A program made the position numbers and the translations under genes. A DNA stretch of 8,370 nucleotides from CAYUMU01 sp964445985 (GTDB taxonomy: Bacteria > Planctomycetota > Planctomycetia > Pirellulales > S012-138). Every line of letters begins with the position of its first letter. The stretch's first letter is position 1. Below are positions 7,080 to 8,370 of this stretch, in pieces. The stretch is from NCBI GenBank assembly GCA_964445985.1, contig CAYUMU010000145.1, positions 1 to 8,370 of the forward strand, given 5' to 3'. A model generated the notes under the pieces. The model was not told where the DNA came from and ran no database searches. It saw nothing but the letters and a program-made list of their open reading frames with translations.

Positions 7080-7493
7080 ATGCGGTACTTGCAAACGGTG
7101 GTTGCAGCAGCGGTAGGGTTGGCAGTCTTGGGTTTTTCCGGCAGCGTCCAAGCCGAACTGCCGCCCCTTTCAGCCGAAGACCTCGAGTCGATGGCGACCG
7201 ATATCATCCAGGGAAAAGTGGTCCAGGTGTACTCCGTAGAAGCAAAACGCGAGCAGGGCTTTGTCGATCGGCTGTACGCGATCGAGGTCGCCGTGACAAC
7301 GGTGAAAAAGGGCGAAGGCATCACGGCTGGTGAGGTCATCTACGCCCGCACCTGGAAGTCGGCCAAACGCCCCAGCGGCTGGGCCGGCCCGGGCGGCCAG
7401 TACGAAATCCCCAAGGTGGGCGCCCAAGTAACCGTGTACCTGAAAGGCGACAAGGGAGCATTCGACGCCCTCACGCCCAACGGCATTCAATAA
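7080..7493 (+). CDS. Small exported protein of unknown function
   Basis: This 137-aa protein starts with a signal peptide (MRYLQTVVAAAVGLAVLGF, likely cleaved after SVQA at about residue 23). The mature part of about 114 aa is predicted to be beta-rich: MATDIIQGKVVQVYSVE, YAIEVAVTTVKKGEG and GEVIYARTWKS, then a Gly/Pro turn PSGWAGPGGQYEIPKVGAQV and a last strand VTVYLKG, ending near ALTPNGIQ. The pattern (a ..D.I..GKV..V opening, a strand with VKKG, then GW.GP.GQ) recalls small exported planctomycete proteins with no assigned function, perhaps with an OB-like barrel; this is a resemblance only. There are no cysteines in the mature part and no catalytic motif. A well-spaced AGGA supports the start. 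It lies 287 bp after the amidohydrolase gene, so co-transcription is unlikely. It is real by codon use, signal peptide and ribosome site; its function is unknown. Confidence 0.82.
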   Translation: MRYLQTVVAAAVGLAVLGFSGSVQAELPPLSAEDLESMATDIIQGKVVQVYSVEAKREQGFVDRLYAIEVAVTTVKKGEGITAGEVIYARTWKSAKRPSGWAGPGGQYEIPKVGAQVTVYLKGDKGAFDALTPNGIQ

Positions 7494-7616
7494 AGCAAAG
7501 CTTTCCCCACGGCATGGGGCAATTTGCTCCATAGCACGCCCGTGGTTGCGAACAACACCCTCTACATCGCCAGCAATACCCACCTGTGGGCAATCGGCGC
7601 AACCGCGCCTCCCTAG
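7494..7616 (+). pseudogene. Orphan C-terminal fragment of a PQQ-like beta-propeller protein
   Basis: Directly after the TAA of the previous gene, the same frame stays open for 40 codons and reads GNLLHSTPVVANNTLYIAS then NTHLWAIG, ending at TAG 7614-7616. This matches the final repeat of PQQ-like (BamB/quinoprotein-type) beta-propellers, which end in patterns like G..L..TPVVANGVLYIAT..HLYAIG. There is no start codon, ribosome site or room for the rest of a propeller (usually more than 350 aa), so it is a remnant of a deleted gene. The small protein upstream has a family-like ending of its own, so I do not read the two as one split gene. Recognition is by eye over about 30 residues. Confidence 0.6.
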
Positions 7617-7778
7617 CGGGGGACACAAGGCCCCGCCGGCTCGCGAGAACCTGCCCGCTTAACCGTGTCCACAGCCTCACCAGCCAGGGATTTCCCCCCC
7701 GCCTGGCCGCCCGCTCCGCTCAGGGGACGCTCGGCTGGGAAGAAGTTGGCTTCCGTGTTCTTAACGCATCCAGCTGCG

Positions 7779-7784
7779 TATAAT
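7779..7784 (+). promoter_or_regulatory. Consensus -10 box (TATAAT) upstream of the HPF gene
   Basis: TATAAT is a perfect sigma-70-type -10 hexamer, placed about 120 bp before the chosen start of the HPF gene. No good -35 is found at 16-18 bp (TGTTCT at 7756-7761 is the 17-bp candidate), so the promoter may be weak or activated. The box overlaps the in-frame ATG at 7783, which argues that this upstream ATG is not translated. Transcription would begin near 7791 and give a leader of roughly 110 nt. Confidence 0.5.
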
Positions 7785-7847
7785 GGAGCGGGTTCTCACC
7801 CAGGGCCGCTCCACCCCGGTTGGAACGCCAATTGCTCGTAAGCGGCA

Positions 7848-7867
7848 TTGCGATAGGCGTATCGCAA
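7848..7867 (+). promoter_or_regulatory. Perfect 8-bp hairpin in the HPF gene leader
   Basis: TTGCGATA (7848-7855) and TATCGCAA (7860-7867) pair without mismatch around GGCG, 35 nt before the ATG at 7903. It lies inside the leader expected from the -10 box at 7779. No T-run follows, so it is not a simple terminator. It could be an RNA structure controlling translation or stability, or a DNA operator downstream of the promoter. Confidence 0.5.
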
Positions 7868-7902
7868 CCTCAATTGTCATTTCATCTACGGACAAGGCAG
7901 CC

Positions 7903-8259
7903 ATGCAAATTCAGATCAACACCGATAACCACATCCGCGGCGGTTCCAACCTCACGGCGAACGCGCAAGCGGTTATTCAAGACGCCTTGGCGCGGTTCGG
8001 CGACCGAATTACCCGGGTCGAAGTCCATTTCACCGACGAAAATAGCCGCGACAAGACGGGCGATCGCGATAAACGCTGCGTGATGGAAGCCCGGCTGGCT
8101 GGGCATCAACCGATCACGGTGAGCCATGACGACGCATCGCTCGATCAGGCCCTCGATGGCGCTACCGAAAAGCTCGTGCGCTCCCTCACCCGCACCCTCG
8201 ACCGGCTCTACGACCCCAAAGGCCGCACCTCCTTCGCCGGCGACCAATCGCTGGAATAA
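7903..8259 (+). CDS. Short HPF/RaiA-family ribosome-associated protein
   Basis: This 118-aa protein has the size and pattern of the ribosome hibernation factors HPF and RaiA (YfiA), which bind the 30S decoding region and silence ribosomes in slow growth or stress. Its beginning MQIQINTDNHIRGG gives the first strand, followed by a helix (LTANAQAVIQDALARF, 17-32), the strand RITRVEVHFTDEN (35-47), CVMEARLAG (59-67) and the long second helix DQALDGATEKLVRSLTRTLD (81-100). This is the beta-alpha-beta-beta-beta-alpha order of the family. The long C-terminal dimerisation domain of long HPF is missing, so it is a short type. Start choice: ATG 7903 has AAGG (7894-7897) 5 nt upstream and begins the conserved domain; the in-frame ATG at 7783 lies in the -10 box. 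It stands alone with its own promoter. A role in ribosome hibernation is inferred from family. Confidence 0.85.
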   Translation: MQIQINTDNHIRGGSNLTANAQAVIQDALARFGDRITRVEVHFTDENSRDKTGDRDKRCVMEARLAGHQPITVSHDDASLDQALDGATEKLVRSLTRTLDRLYDPKGRTSFAGDQSLE

Positions 8260-8305
8260 AGGGAGTAAGAGAGGACGCAAACTAATCAGCAAGCAAAGCG
8301 AGCCC

Positions 8306-8324
8306 AGGGGTTCATCCCTCTTTA
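8306..8324 (+). terminator. Weak hairpin with T-rich tail after the HPF gene
   Basis: AGGG (8306-8309) can pair with CCCT (8316-8319), followed by CTTTA. The stem is only 4 bp, so this is a weak terminator candidate 47 bp after the stop codon. The last 46 bases of the window show no gene. Confidence 0.2.
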
Positions 8325-8370
8325 TCCCCCACATCTCCGTTGTACCTTTTGGAACGCTTGAAAGGCGTCG

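Noticed and set aside
7617..7778. Possible further gene or RNA between the propeller remnant and the HPF promoter
   Set aside because: Only short GC-rich stems (for example CCAGCC at 7680-7685 with GGCTGG at 7733-7738) and no conserved reading frame or tRNA-like fold were found.
7783..7902. 40-residue N-terminal extension of the HPF protein from ATG 7783
   Set aside because: The ATG overlaps the TATAAT box, the region contains the leader hairpin, and the HPF domain begins at ATG 7903 with its own ribosome site.

Overview
The window is a stretch of high-GC bacterial chromosome with five full-length genes and the remains of two more. The gene mix suggests a planctomycete (Planctomycetota, perhaps Pirellulales): a CelD/FemAB-type acetyltransferase, a CbxX-type AAA+ ATPase with a zinc-ribbon tail, a very large secreted two-domain amidohydrolase, traces of SMP-30-like and PQQ-like beta-propeller proteins, weak or missing Shine-Dalgarno sites, and mostly single-gene units with 200-400 bp spacers. 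This assignment is inferred from gene families and was not tested by any search.

Layout. Bases 1-193 hold the 3' end of an SMP-30/gluconolactonase-like gene whose frame is broken at a run of seven A. A 388-aa GNAT/FemAB-like acetyltransferase (410-1576, +) converges on a 578-aa AAA+ ATPase (1636-3372, -), and the 59-bp gap between them holds a strong GC hairpin that could terminate both. A 264-bp divergent spacer carries short palindromes and leads to the 1051-aa exported amidohydrolase (3637-6792, +). This protein is a tandem duplication: the N-terminal copy has lost its metal-binding HxH, while the C-terminal copy keeps it. The next spacer (6793-7079) holds a palindromic repeat-like element and a 14-bp tandem repeat. 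It is followed by a small exported protein of unknown function (7080-7493, +), then by an orphan C-terminal fragment of a PQQ-like beta-propeller (7494-7616). The last gene is a short HPF/RaiA-type ribosome-associated protein (7903-8259, +), with a consensus -10 box about 120 bp upstream and an 8-bp perfect hairpin in its leader.

How the genes work together. No operon or shared pathway is evident. Genes face different directions or are separated by long spacers, and their families (surface or polysaccharide acetyltransferase, AAA+ remodeller, secreted amidohydrolase, ribosome hibernation factor) have no known joint role. I see no CRISPR array, tRNA, rRNA, phage or intact transposon, and no convincing new multi-gene system. 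The points most worth a second look are the degenerate half of the amidohydrolase, the domain build of the AAA+ protein, the two broken beta-propeller genes, and the leader hairpin of the HPF gene.
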